From positions 62,001 to 126,000 of the forward strand of contig JAEUWP010000503.1 in NCBI GenBank assembly GCA_018524725.1: DNA of 64,000 nucleotides, read 5' to 3'. Source of the DNA: Podaxis mareebaensis. Taxonomy: Eukaryota; Basidiomycota; Agaricomycetes; Agaricales; Agaricaceae. This document shows, one piece after another, positions 49,723 through 61,197 of the stretch; within the stretch, counting starts at the first letter, position 1; the number at the start of each line of letters is the position of its first letter. The notes beneath the pieces were generated by a model. That model was not told the origin of the DNA and made no database searches. It saw nothing but the letters and a program-made list of their open reading frames with translations. The translations under genes were made by a program, and so were the position numbers.

Positions 49723-50087
49723 TATCCTCTGTTAAGTTTTATTGCAAAATAGTCGTATGAAAACAAGACCAGCCAGCAGAAAAATGCATGGTTCCGCGAG
49801 TTGAGTCGCGGTATGCTGCACGGCGGTGGTACTGGTACTAGGGAAAGCGGACAGGAAGGGATACTCTAGGAGGTAACTGTTATGTACGGTACGATGTATG
49901 TAATATGTATGCAAGATTATGCGTGGGGCGCTAATAGTACAAGGAGGATCTGCGAGTTGAAGTGCAGATGGCTGGACTTGATAAGGATACATTGGAACAG
50001 CGAGGGAACGAGGTCGGACCTTGATAAGCAAAACGATATATCCAAAAGGATTGAACAAGAAATCATTAACATTTTGGGGATAGGAGT
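49723..50087. other. Spacer, transposon / EMG1 3' flank
   Basis: Contains the EMG1 3' flank. The 217-codon minus-strand ORF 50385-49732 only extends the last EMG1 exons past their splice site and is not a gene. Confidence 0.5.
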
Positions 50088-51614
50088 TTAAACAATGTCC
50101 CAGAGTTCTTCGAGCGCACAACAGAACTGCCCAGACATCAGCACTCTCCCATAGCAAGGGTACGACGGAAATACGTACTTTGCCACAAGCAACACTCGCA
50201 CTCAGCGGGTAGTCGCTAATACTGATTTTTTCATCGATGTATGCGTCTGCGAAATCATCCTTGCCACGGGCCATAGCCCCCACAAACACTGCAATGTTAT
50301 GAGTTGGTGGCAGCGTCGGTAGATACTTGGACAGCCTTTTCGTCGGAGCATCACCGGAGAGGGCTAAACAGATGTCGCTCAACAAACGCTCTAGAAAAAC
50401 ACGAGCATGGGAAGCAACGCACTGATTTTGATCGTGTTAGGGGGAAGATGGTCAATCACAGGGTTCTGTGATGCAATGTCAGAACATATTCGAGTGCCTG
50501 CCGTTCGGAGCCATCGTACCTTGATGACTTTGAGGAGCTTTTCCGGTCCATTGACCCCACGGATAGACAACTTATGGAGCAATTGCACTTGACCACTCCG
50601 TTAGCGTTTTGGTATTCACCTTGGTAAAACCACTCACCCATCAAACCACTGAACCGTTTAAACGTCCTCGGAATCCTCACATGAGGATTAACCTCTATCA
50701 AAACGCCCTTCGCGGTATGGATATAAACTTGAAGCAACCCAGCCTTGTTCAGTGGCGAGTCCAAAAGCGTAAGTAAACACTACTCCCAAATCAGCGTCCA
50801 CTCCCAAAAAATCTGGCACAAAACTTGAAAAGCATACCTGATGTGTGATATCCGGCCTAGCATCTGCAATATCCCTCCCAGTCTTCGCCAAAATCCCTTG
50901 ATGATCATCACAATTCAACAAAGTATACTTTACATCTCCCTCCTTCCCATTCCGGCCCTTGCTCCCACTCCCCGAAATCCTATACGACTCCAAACAAGCC
51001 TGCTCGAGAATCACATACAACCTCCTCTGTGTCGCTGCAGCACCTCCACGGGCGACTTGTGCCTGCACAGGGAGCATCGAAGGATTCGCAACAGGGGCAA
51101 CAGGATTGTGCGAATTAGGTGTTGAACCTGCCGCCATTTTACGTTTGGATGTCGGGAGGGGGCGTGTTGGCCTTTCGGTCACGGGGATCTCCAACGAAAT
51201 GTTGGCTGACGCGATTGGTACCGGGGTGGCAATAGTAGTGGAGGAAGGAGTGGAGGAGAAATTTGAGTTGGTGTTGTTTAGGAAATCGGATTTGGCTGGG
51301 TCCTCGTGATCGATTGAGGATGGTACTTCATCTACATGTCCACTCCCTGTTTCTTCTACTTTCATACCATCCTCCCCGTCGCTAGCGTTGGCTGCACCTG
51401 TGTTGGTGATTTGTTCGTCTTCGCTCTCGACAGGACTTTTTTGGCGTCGGCGTTGGGCTGGACGTTCGCCTGGTGAGGATTTGGGTCTGGGAGGTGGGTC
51501 GATGTGGCTGATGAGACCTTTTAATGCGGTTCGTGCGAGAATGCTGGCGTGCGCGCTATTTTCTAGAGAGCCGGAGTGGCGTCGACGACGGGCTGGTACG
51601 ACAGTGCTTTGCAT
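50088..51614 (-). CDS. EMG1: 18S rRNA pseudouridine N1-methyltransferase EMG1/NEP1
   Basis: Nucleolar SPOUT-class methyltransferase acting on a pseudouridine in helix 35 of 18S rRNA and needed for 40S assembly. The ATG at 51614 starts a long low-complexity, charged N-terminal extension of about 190 residues. The conserved domain then begins with [17 protein letters not shown]. Further landmarks are [115 protein letters not shown] and the last exon [12 protein letters not shown]. The catalytic domain is complete. The extension is longer than in yeast, as in other basidiomycetes. Confidence 0.95.
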
Positions 51615-52725
51615 TATGTCTTATTTGAAAGTGGGGGGCTGGAAGGATTTTTCGTTGTGATTGACGTTGTTGTCCTATGTGTGACTCAGTTCCGTGAGAC
51701 AATCAGCCTGGGCTTTGCGGAATAAATAGCCGTGAGGTTGGTCGCTGGCGATGGCCAAGGTTTAAATTTGGGCAGGCCCTATGAGAGGGTGGTAAGAAAC
51801 GGCTGAGAGGAAGAAGAGATATAAATGAGTGAGCTGACAACTTTTTTTCTTGTGTGATTTGATATGAAATTGATCGGGTGTTGCAGCCGACTGTTGGACT
51901 CTGTTGGAAGCGAGCGAAGGCGCGGAAGCGTAGGGAAGCGTTGCCGCTGTATTGCCGGTACCCTGACAGAACACACCACGTGCTGGTGTCTAATCTTATC
52001 GCTTTTGGTCTGCACTGTTCTGGAGGCTGGGGTTAGACCTCCTGGGTTCTTACACGACTGAATTCTGAGTGCCCGCGTGATGGCTTTTACCCTAGTGCCC
52101 TTTTCCTGGAGATGAAAGCGCGGATCGATGCGAGGTACTTTTGAGCCCATTATCGTACATCTTAGATACTACCTTCGTTGTTGTGTCGTTATGATGAAAC
52201 TAGATGAACCCCTATACAGGGTACTTGGAATTCGAAATTCTTCTTTCGAATATTATACTCCACAGACAGCCGGACGTTCCTTGCCCCTGTGCGTATTACT
52301 TTACACGCATAAATACGTTCCCAACTTCCCTGCTCAATAGACCCTATACGTGGCTTGATGAACGCAATCTCCTCGGGGCATATACGTACCCATTGTCCTT
52401 TGACGTACTGTGTCAGGTGTTTTATGTGGTTTTCACCCTCAAAATTTTCGCTAATGACCTCCCACAACAGCTCCTCTATCTGGCACAGAACGAAGCCGGT
52501 AAGCGAATAAATCATATCTGCATCAATCGATCTTAGCTGAGATATCGATGCTTCTCTCAGCAGATGACAATGACCGATTGGTGTCTTCCTCCTCAGCACA
52601 TGTCACAGATTCTGCATTGAGGCCTGAGGGAGAGGGGAAACCCTGCAATAAGTCTAGGATCTTGCGGGTCCTCTTGGCAAGACACGATGAGCACGCTGTA
52701 TAGATCAAAAAACAAATCGTTTCAA
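51615..52725. other. Intergenic region upstream of EMG1 and tRNA
   Basis: Includes the EMG1 promoter. A minus-strand ORF of 136 codons (52599-52189; segments such as CQIEELLWEVISENFEGENHI) overlaps a plus-strand ORF of 110 codons. It looks slightly protein-like, but I recognise no family and see no clear upstream exon. It may be a small gene or chance. Confidence 0.3.
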
Positions 52726-52820
52726 GGCAACATGGCCGAGTGGTCTAAGGCGCCAGAATCAGGTCACCTCAGTGGGCTGTATCTGGTCTTCGGGCGTGGG
52801 TTCGAATCCCACTGTTGTCA
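52726..52820 (+). tRNA. tRNA-Leu (anticodon CAG), with intron
   Basis: Acceptor arms GGCAACA and TGTTGTC pair (one G-U), with A as discriminator base. The D arm contains GGCCGAGTGGTCTAAGGC. The anticodon stem is CCAGA/TCTGG with anticodon CAG after T33. An intron of about 17 nt follows position 37 and contains CTG, which can pair with the anticodon. The T arm is GTGGGTTCGAATCCCAC. The variable arm is long, as in class II Leu tRNAs. A TTTTT run at about 52842 would end Pol III transcription. Confidence 0.93.
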
Positions 52821-52841
52821 CTCGATACTCTTGAGAATTAC

Positions 52842-52846
52842 TTTTT
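52842..52846 (+). terminator. Pol III terminator T-run
   Basis: Five T residues about 20 nt after the tRNA. Confidence 0.6.
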
Positions 52847-53876
52847 GTGTTCGCACGTCCTCGGTCCCCATTATCGTTTCTTTTTGCCCGCGCACCCCAA
52901 CAAGGATGAGGAGCCTCCTCCATGTTGATGAGAGGTAAGCTGGAAACCAACGATTGGCAAAGGAAGTAGAATATGGTGAGAGAACGCATATCTAGGTGAA
53001 CTCCGCACGTCAGAAGGAATGCCATCATTCATGCACTACACCGAGAGCGATGTATTCCTGGTATTCGGTATTCTTCGGTGGAATATCTATGATACTAGCA
53101 TACTACAATCAAACCCTGAGGCCATCGCCCTCGAAATATGCAAGGGTCAGAAGGCCGCTAGATTTTATTCGATGATAAAGATTCCCAAGAATCGGCCGTA
53201 GTATCTGTGTTTCGGTGATTTAACTCTCGATTACCAGACATCTTGACCACGAGCAGTAACGACGTATTAGAAAAAGTTGCATTTCGAGCTAAGAAATCAA
53301 AGGATCTTCTCCGGGCGGGATTAAAATTAGGCCCTGTGCTATATGTTTTCTGGACCAGAGGTCTTATCGGGAAGATCGAACATGGTGTCGCCTCGAGGTG
53401 TTGAATACCTGTCATAGAGATTATCGAATGTTCCTTGAATTGGTGTAGTGGGCGATTTGACAACGCATCTTTCCAGGAAGAGTGCTCCATTTAGATGCGG
53501 CATCGTACACTCAGAAGGCAGCTATATTTTAGATTGTAACAGAACCATTTGGGTACAGGTGAATAATTTTCTTTTCTGGCTTCCGCATGTGTTGGAATTC
53601 ACAGCCATTGATCCGATACACTCGAAGCCGATATCCTTGAACGAGCTTTTGATGTACGTTTGTAAGGCTCTTGGAATGGACTCTTGAGGTCAAACACGCT
53701 TAGGAGTGGCTTTTGGGACTCTGTGGGTGGCTGTGAGGGGCGAGGTCAAACCGTTTGACCTCGCCCCTCACAGCCGATCTGCCGATCTGCCGGCAGAACT
53801 ATCCTAGAACAGTGCCACGGTCACTAGTCAAACCTCCTCCGCCGGGAATGTGACAAGTGTGACAGCCTCTTCCTTC
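52847..53876. other. Intergenic region with a long palindrome
   Basis: No gene recognised; ORFs of 60-110 codons on both strands overlap and show no domain. A 47-bp palindrome lies at 53729-53775, close to the SCO1 promoter. Confidence 0.4.
53729..53775. repeat. 47-bp perfect palindrome with one-base centre
   Basis: Arms of 23 nt, perfectly complementary (arm begins GGCTGTGAGGGGCGAGG and ends TCAAAC), around a single C. It can form a very stable hairpin. It starts about 150 bp before the SCO1 start codon. Part of the arm (GAGGTCAAAC) also occurs singly near 53688. Confidence 0.95.
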
Positions 53877-54894
53877 ATGTTTTCCATTTCCCGACGCGCT
53901 GTCGCGGCGCTAGCCAAGAAGCCCAACTTGCCCCCTGCGCATCTAGGAAGGTGCATCCTGTCAAATGAACAACGAATAGTTTACACTGGACACAGAAATT
54001 TCTCACACTCCCCAAGGAGGCAATCTCAGTCTCCGGGAGAGAGGAATGCCGTCGGGGTGAGCAGGTGAACTTTCCTTGCGAGTGTCCGAAAGCTATTAGC
54101 TCACCTGGGTTGTATAATGCTTTCGCGATAGGTCTTCACGCCAACATCTGCGGCGCTGTTCATAGCTACCGGCGTTGGACTTTTCTTCTATTTCCGGCAT
54201 GAAAAGCAAAAGTTGCTCGAGGAGCGCGGTGAGTATATCTTTGTAAGCTCGGCCAATTTAACATGGTTTTTGATGGGGGGTACAGAGAAGGAACGGGGTA
54301 GTAGGCAGTATGGACGACCGCAAGTTGGTGGACCCTTCTCTTTAGTCAAATCCACGGGCGAGCCTTTCACAGACAAAGATATGCTCGGCAAATGGTCGCT
54401 GGTATACTTTGGCTTTACCAACTGCCCAGATATTTGCCCTGCGGAACTGGACAAAGTAGGCTTAGTCTTGAATAAAGTTGGTGCGTCGTCAACTCTCTAT
54501 CTTGTCATTACGGCGCACCAACACTCAGACAGAACCCGAGCTTGGCAAAATCTTCCTTCCGATATTCATCTCTGTCGATCCCGCAAGAGACACACCTGAG
54601 CGCATGGGACGTTACTTGGCCGACTTCCACCCTTCATTCGTAGGTTTAGTCGGTTCCTACGACGTTACCAAGGCCGCATGTAAGGCCTATCGGGTGTACT
54701 TCTCTACGCCGCCCAATGCCGACCCGAATGGAGACTATCTTGTGGATCATTCAATATTCGTGTACTTGATGGATCCTGAAGGGCGTTTTGTCGAGGCATT
54801 TGGTCAGAGTGTGGACGCTGATCAGATTGTGGAAAAGATTAAGGAGGAGGTTGCGGAGTGGGAGAAAGAGCGTGGTGGGAAGACGACGATCTAG
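53877..54894 (+). CDS. SCO1: SCO1-type mitochondrial copper chaperone
   Basis: Inner-membrane thioredoxin-fold protein that delivers copper to the CuA site of cytochrome c oxidase. The ATG at 53877 ([15 protein letters not shown]) starts an arginine-rich presequence. After an intron comes a membrane helix ([15 protein letters not shown]). The globular part has [38 protein letters not shown] with the two copper-binding cysteines of [20 protein letters not shown] and [17 protein letters not shown] supply the ligand His. Four exons are inferred. The third intron needs the acceptor after CAGACAG to keep the frame into [16 protein letters not shown]. Confidence 0.94.
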
Positions 54895-55296
54895 GAATAT
54901 GCTCGAAGTTGAGTCGTAGTGCCTGCCGTGTAATCGTGTAAGTTATGCGTCAATATAATCGCCCCCTCTCAATATCAGATTCAAACTGGACCTATGTATA
55001 ATTCCAATGAAAATTTCCAGCAAGGACGGCATATATTCTGGAACCAGCACTCTGGAACGCATACAAAAAGTTGCTCCAGACCTTTCTTTCAATCCCGTGC
55101 ATTCAGCCGTTGTTTCAGGCACTGGCAGCATGCGGCAACTTCGGTCATGAGAGTCTCACCCCACATCAGTCATTCCCAAGGATCGCCCGAATTTGAATAT
55201 CCATCGGCTTCTTTTGATACGCGTTTCCGTCTTCTTATATAGGCCAAGGGGCTGAAGACATACTTGGACTACTCACGACCCGTCATCTCTTCGACG
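54895..55296. other. Intergenic spacer SCO1 / glucanase
   Basis: About 400 bp holding the SCO1 3' flank and the promoter of the downstream gene. Nothing else recognised. Confidence 0.4.
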
Positions 55297-57283
55297 ATGG
55301 TCTGTACGGCTTTCCGCAGCGTTGTATACCTCTCCTCAATGCTCCCACTCGCGCTTGCCGCTCTGTCGACTCCTCCCTGCCGCTTTGCAACACAATGGAC
55401 ACCAGAACGCATACTCTCGTCTCAGCAGTCATTCGAAGATACACTTCTTTACTGGGAAGGCAAATTCCACCAACATAATGTCTCGTATAACGCTGTCAAT
55501 GGGATGACTTTCGACGGGACGTTGTTGGATAAGGTTACGGGTGTACATCGAGTCGAGGGACTGCACACCTTTTCTGCTGCGAGCAAAGAGTCGTTGCATT
55601 TCATGATGCTAGCTCATGTAATTGAGGGCAAACCTGGAGCTGTGAGGTGGATCTTGTCAGGAGAGGGTGAGAAGAATGTTGAGAATGTAGCGAAGGCGAG
55701 GAAGGTTGCTTTTGGGATTCTACAAAAGAAGTGGGAGAGCTATAGTCGCTTTAACGAAACTTTTCCTGGTTTTGGAGGATTCCTACCTTGGTGAGCTTCT
55801 TCTATGTGCGTCGCCACTTTGGACGTCTCAATGAGGGTTTTTGTGTAGGTTCGCTCATACCGAGTTCAACCCTTTGACGCCTACTTGGGACTGGAATAAC
55901 CGTGTCCCTGCTCTTGACAATGGCGAGAATATCTGGGCGATTTACGCTGCAATTGAAGCGCTGCAGAAGACAGGCAGGAAAGACTACGTTGCCCTTGCTG
56001 GTAAGTGGGAAGGGTATTTGAACTATCTCAAGACCACGGCCGAAAAGGTACACCTTTGCTTCTCGTAAAGATACGCAATTGACTGGTTCTACGTCACATT
56101 TTAGATTTTCTACCATGGTTCCGGACGCATATGCGCCGTTACCTCAATACACGATCAAGCCCTTCCCGTCGATCACCCAGAGCAAAGCTACAACTGCGAA
56201 GGCCTCGACTCCGGCGGAAACCCTTTCATTAACGATCCGTATGAAGGTGAGCCCTAGCCCTTCGCCTCCTTTTGGAAGCTTAAGATGGTGCATACAGGGC
56301 AAGGGTTCATGTTCTTCCTTTACCTCTTCGGCAACCTTAACGAGACAGAAAGGAACGCTCTGTTAGAGTTCAAGCGGCCACAACTCGTATCGGTTGACTG
56401 GTCGATGCCTGGGTATCAGAACGTCACAGTGCAGAAGGGATTCTGGTTCTCTTCACATGAGAACTGGGGGTGGATGCAACTACCTTACATTGATATTCCT
56501 TTCATGAAGTGAGACCAGGCTCTATTGTGCTTCTATTTCCGACTTGCTCATGTTCCGTCAGGGATTTGTATACCAACATGGAACGTGCGAGAACCTGTGA
56601 CTCACAAGCAAAGAGGCTTCCGGGTATGTTTGCGAGTATCAATAATTCGACTGACGAGAATGGTGAAATTATCGGGTGTGAGTCGCCCTTTATATCCGGG
56701 GAGGACTGAGTGCTTGACAGATTCTAGATATATCCAATGCCGGTATCCCTCAAATCGCGAATCAAACGATACAAGAACTCGATAGTGAGTATTACAATAT
56801 TCCTTGCTGATGCCCATGATTGATCAGACTGTCTGCAGTAATCACTCCCTACTCGACCATGAACACTATGATGGTGAACAAGACAGTTGGCTACCTCTGG
56901 TGGCTCAATATGGCCACAGCCAAAAGGATGCAAAGTATGTGCATACCACAAACAATCAGAATGCCATCTCATTACCCTCACTTGTGCTTTTAGATCCCTA
57001 TGGTTCGTCAGAGAGCACCCGTATAGACGGCACGGCAACCTCGGCCTTTGTTTCCTGGGACAGTAAAGTCACCACTGTCAACGGCATTCTCGGGGGTGTC
57101 CTGTCACTTGTACGCGCCCGCATGCAGCGTGAGGGGCTTTATGACGAATTTATCAGAGTAGCCAGCAATGAGTATAAGCGGGTGTTCGACAAGCCGTTGG
57201 AGGGCACAAGCCAGGAGTTTTGTTTGCCCAAGGTGAAGGTCCAGGACGTTGGGCTTGTAGATTTCGCCGGTTGTTCGTTGTGA
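55297..57283 (+). CDS. Secreted glycoside hydrolase, GH162-like endo-beta-1,2-glucanase
   Basis: The ATG at 55297 starts a signal peptide (about MVCTAFRSVVYLSSMLPLAL). The mature protein includes WTPERILSSQQSFEDTLLYWEGKF, FDGTLLDKVTGVHRVEGLHTFS, PGFGGFLPWFAHTEFNP, NRVPALDNGENIWAIYAAIEAL, LDSGGNPFINDPYEGE, FWFSSHENWGWMQLPYIDIP, and SSESTRIDGTATSAFVSWDSKVTTVNG near the end. These resemble the all-helical glucanase family GH162 (related to GH144), which cleaves beta-1,2-glucans. At least eight short introns are needed. The family call is from memory of the motif order; another (alpha/alpha)6 hydrolase family is possible. It ends just before the CpG-poor block. Confidence 0.7.
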
Positions 57284-58639
57284 TGATTTTGACTTCTGAA
57301 ATGGAGGATGGTGTTTTGCATTGCCTTGTTTTCACGTGGCATGTGTACAGATTCTTGGTCAGATCTATTTGATGCAGTGACCTTGACATTGGTAGCCATC
57401 CAGACCTGCATTATCTATATGGTGTTTATTATCACTATCTGTGCTGTGTATATCTTTGTTAATCATTTCAGGCAGTAGGTGGCGCAGAGCCTTGGATCCT
57501 TGTCATTTATTGGTGATATGTAGTGTAGCAGGTTGGGTTAAGTCAGGGCTAAAAAATGGTGGCTTGAATCACCTACCATGATACTGTAAACAATCACCCC
57601 AATGTCACTGAGGCAGGGCAGCATCATATTGCAATGACATTGTCACCTCACATAGCTGAATTTTCTGGCCTGTGTGGTTTGGGAGCTTGTTCTAGCCCCT
57701 GTCTGCTTTTAGGTGTTCAATGAATCTGAGATAACTGGTCTATTACTTGAGTTGAGTCTTGTAAGATTGGTGAAGACACACCTAGAGATTTCTGGTATGT
57801 TTTAATTCCTCAATTGAAATGCTTTGAGTTTATGGGTGTTTATGGGGGCAGTCAGTAAGCCCAGTCTACAAAGTTATGCTGAAGGACTTCATGCTTCACA
57901 CTGAAGAAATTGAGGCAAGAATGTCTTCATGTATTTTCAAAGGCTGTATCTAATCCAATGACCCAATAGAATCAGGACTACCATTAGATGTACATCAAAG
58001 GTGATGTAGTGGCATATCATCAAAGGGGGCCAACGAAGTTGATGCTCCATTCCAGGTATAACAACACTGGCTTGGTGTAATAGCAGTGTATTGACACTCA
58101 ATTGCTCTTCTTTATGAACACTCAATTCACTTGGACTTTAACACCATACTTGACCAATGGAGGCATTCCTCCAGTTTCCAATTTGTCACAGAATAGCAAT
58201 GACTACACTGGCACAGTCTATTTCTCTGAAATGACAAGATCATAACTACAAAAGCCTAATGCTTTCAAGGCAGTTATTGTACTTCTTTCCTTCATTGAGT
58301 GCTACACATTGTTCCATACATACTGATGTAAAATTGAATCATGTCAGCGTTTGCAAAAGGTGTTTGACCTTTTCACCTCCAAAAGGCTTAATTCATCTCT
58401 GTATAGTATGGTCTGATGATATCCTATACTTGGTATTGTGTATCATACTTCTTGATCAATTGATCTTTAACTTGTAGCCTAAAGAAGTGGGATATGTTGA
58501 GGTGTTCTGTTGCCCTTGGCCAGTGTATGGTGTATCTGGCTGAGGCTCTCATGAGAATCCTTGCCCTCCCTGAGTTCTGTAAAACCACAGTTCCCTGCCC
58601 CTGGTGATTCATCATGTTATGATTGCAGACTGTTAGCTA

Positions 58640-59731
58640 CTAACTGATATTACTATGCAGACAGTTGCTACTTTATGTCACAACTGCTTGCCCACTTCTG
58701 CACTTACTTTCCCACACTTATCCAATGTCTGAAAATCCAATATCTGATGTTCCGATTTTGCACAATTCCAATCTGATCATTCTGTTGATGGATTTCTGTC
58801 ATGTTATCCAAATAAGCAGGTGCATGCACTTGGTTGCTCACAACCACTGCAACAAGTGTTGTTCATTTGCTTTTCCTTTATTATCTCAGATCCTTTACCT
58901 TTGCCTTGGTCCATTTGTTCCTTACTTCTGTTCTACATTTTATTACATTCTGAACAGCCTCCTTTTCCATTCTGCCTCCATACCTGTACCTTCCACATGT
59001 TTCCAGTTCCTGCTTTATCTCCAAAATGTTTTACCCATTTGTACTTGTTATTGTTCTTTGGTTATTTTCCTGTTTCCCATTTCCTGTTCTCAATGCATAT
59101 TTAAGCATAGTAGGTTTCCTGTATCCATTTCCTGTTATGGACTTCACTTTGCATCCATTAAACTCTTGGAGCCTTGGTTACAACCTGGATTCTGTGGATC
59201 ATATTCAGTTTAACCTTTCTTCCATTCCTGTCAGATATCTTCCCTTGTAAATACTTTTCTCTGTCCCTGTTCCTTCAGTTATTTTCCTTATCAGATCTTC
59301 TGTCTGATTATCTCATGTTTTTCTGTTTATCCATGGCTTTTCCCTTTACCCTTGATTATCATCCACCTATTTCCATTATCTGATGTTTCACTTCCACCCT
59401 TGTCCTTTCAGACATCTGGACACTTTGTGGATGGACTCCTTATTCTGGTATTTTCACCATAGTGATCAGTTCACATGTTTCTAGTATTCTCCTTTGAGTA
59501 GTTACTATTGTTTCTTGCTTAACTACTACTCTCTGGACTTTATCCTGACTACTAGTATATAAGTAGGATTACTACTGCTTGTACTCCTCAGTCAGAATAT
59601 CAACTTAGATCTTTCTCCCCTCTCCTGCTTGTCCACTACAAGTCCACTCCTTGGTCTGGGCTTGTCCTGTCTTTGTCTGATCTCTGTCTGCTCATCCACT
59701 CAAGTCTGTAGTTGGTCAAGTGAGGCCACCA
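58640..59731 (+). mobile_element. Probable LTR of a retrotransposon
   Basis: The right edge ends in CA at 59731, directly followed by a primer-binding-site-like sequence. Inside are a TATATAAG box (59556-59563) and a C/T-rich downstream part, as expected for U3-R-U5. The left edge is not resolved and no second LTR was found. CG dinucleotides are almost absent. Confidence 0.35.
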
Positions 59732-59741
59732 TGGTATCAGA
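59732..59741 (+). other. Primer-binding site complementary to initiator tRNA-Met
   Basis: TGGTATCAGA matches the typical iMet-tRNA primer-binding site of Copia and Gypsy elements and begins right after the presumptive LTR. A related GATACCAGAAGGGC stretch about 275 bp on suggests a local duplication. Confidence 0.4.
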
Positions 59742-60534
59742 AGGGTGCAACACATAAGTTGAAGCCAAGGCCTCAACCTTGAGTCTGCATGTATCTGCCC
59801 TTGGCCACCCATGGTCTGCCCCCATCTGGAGTCAGTTCTTAACATTTCCTCAGTCTGAATATCAACTTCATTAACCTCCTCTACCTCTGATCTGCTCATC
59901 TGTCTTCTGAGTCATCTTCTGACCAATCCTGCTGCTTGTCCACACTCTTTCCATCATTCCTTCCACCTCTAGGTCCTGCCTCTGTCCAAATCAGACCAAT
60001 GTGATACCAGAAGGGCATAGCACATAAGCTGAGGCCAAGGTCTGCTCTCTGACACCCTAGGCACCTGTCTAGAACATAACAGCTGCTCAGTTCAATCTCA
60101 TTCATCCACTCTAATTTAGCAGTATTATTCAGTGCTCAACTGAAGATACCAGAGTATATGTCACCCACTGAGTTCATACTGGATGGAAAAATGAACTCAA
60201 GATGAGTGTCATTGCTTTCAATGTTGCTCAATTCTTTCTGTCTACAAATCATTTGTTGTTATGCTCCATTTTGAAAGGACATGGTTTTAATACTAATCTT
60301 GTTTCTTTCTTTTCTCACTGTCTTCAAGACCACTTTACCATGTACATATAAAAGGAAAACATAAGACATAAGGCATATGGCATAGGTGAGAAAGAAAAGA
60401 CACATAAGGCATAACAAGAAAGTCTGCAGGGGCAAGCATCATTGATGTGGTACAAGTACAACAGGGAGAATGGAATTGATACCTGTTCTGAATATAGAAA
60501 TAGAGTGTCTAAATATAGAAAGGTATGTTCATCA

Positions 60535-61197
60535 TCACAAGTCATCATTGCAGGGGAAATAGACTCTGTGATACTGGCATGCTTTGTCCACTTTCTCACA
60601 CATCTCCCAATCCAGTGTCTGCCTAAGTTCCATCATCTCCTGCCACAGACTTACCATCATGTACCTCATCAGTTCCCATTCCTTGAATGGTTGTTCTTCA
60701 GTTTCTCCTGTCTCCTTGGTGTTCTTGGAGTAAATATTCATAACAATGAACAGCTCTATAACTTTGAGGTCCAATGGATCCTGAAGATGGAGCATTATGT
60801 TCTGCAAGGATGTCATCTGTGCAAGCACTTCTTTGAGGCTATGAATACCACCCCTTTTGTTGTCACAGTCAAGATGAAGTTCAGTAATGGAAATTGGTAG
60901 GCAGAGGAGGAGCTCTTTATGGAGTTTGGGTGTCCCTTCCTTTGTCAACCACATGAGCTTCTTCACTGGGTCTGAGAACCACAAACATTGAATGAGTACA
61001 TCCTCCCAGTACACTGAGATCAACAGGTGAAGGACATACATGGGAGGCCTGACAAATTGTTCCACTCTGGTGGCAAGCTGACTTTGATTTTCACAATCTC
61101 CTTGAGGAACCAAGATTTGAAGCCATTCTATCAGAGGTATTTGGAGACATAGAGCAGAGCATTTCTGGCCTACACAGTGATAAGCATCATAACTCAT
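60535..61197 (-). CDS. Unidentified 220-codon ORF inside the CpG-poor block
   Basis: An open frame of 220 codons with no CG dinucleotide. The protein has a leucine-rich middle (LLLCLPISITELHLDCDN, SLKEVLAQMTSLQNIML), reminiscent of the F-box/LRR-type proteins that are abundant in mushrooms. The tail is helical, glutamate-rich and ends in ACQYHRVYFPCNDDL. It may be a host gene fragment captured or duplicated into a silenced region, or an element-encoded protein. Function unknown. Confidence 0.35.
   Translation of the reverse strand: MSYDAYHCVGQKCSALCLQIPLIEWLQILVPQGDCENQSQLATRVEQFVRPPMYVLHLLISVYWEDVLIQCLWFSDPVKKLMWLTKEGTPKLHKELLLCLPISITELHLDCDNKRGGIHSLKEVLAQMTSLQNIMLHLQDPLDLKVIELFIVMNIYSKNTKETGETEEQPFKEWELMRYMMVSLWQEMMELRQTLDWEMCEKVDKACQYHRVYFPCNDDL

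Noticed and set aside
49732..50385. 217-codon minus-strand ORF at the EMG1 3' end
   Set aside because: It starts in a genuine EMG1 exon but reads through the last intron; the spliced form with the FCCALEELW ending is the known family C-terminus.
58665..59213. 182-codon plus-strand ORF in the CpG-poor block
   Set aside because: Low-complexity Phe/Leu/Ser/Cys-rich translation from a pyrimidine-rich LTR-like region; several frames are open at once.
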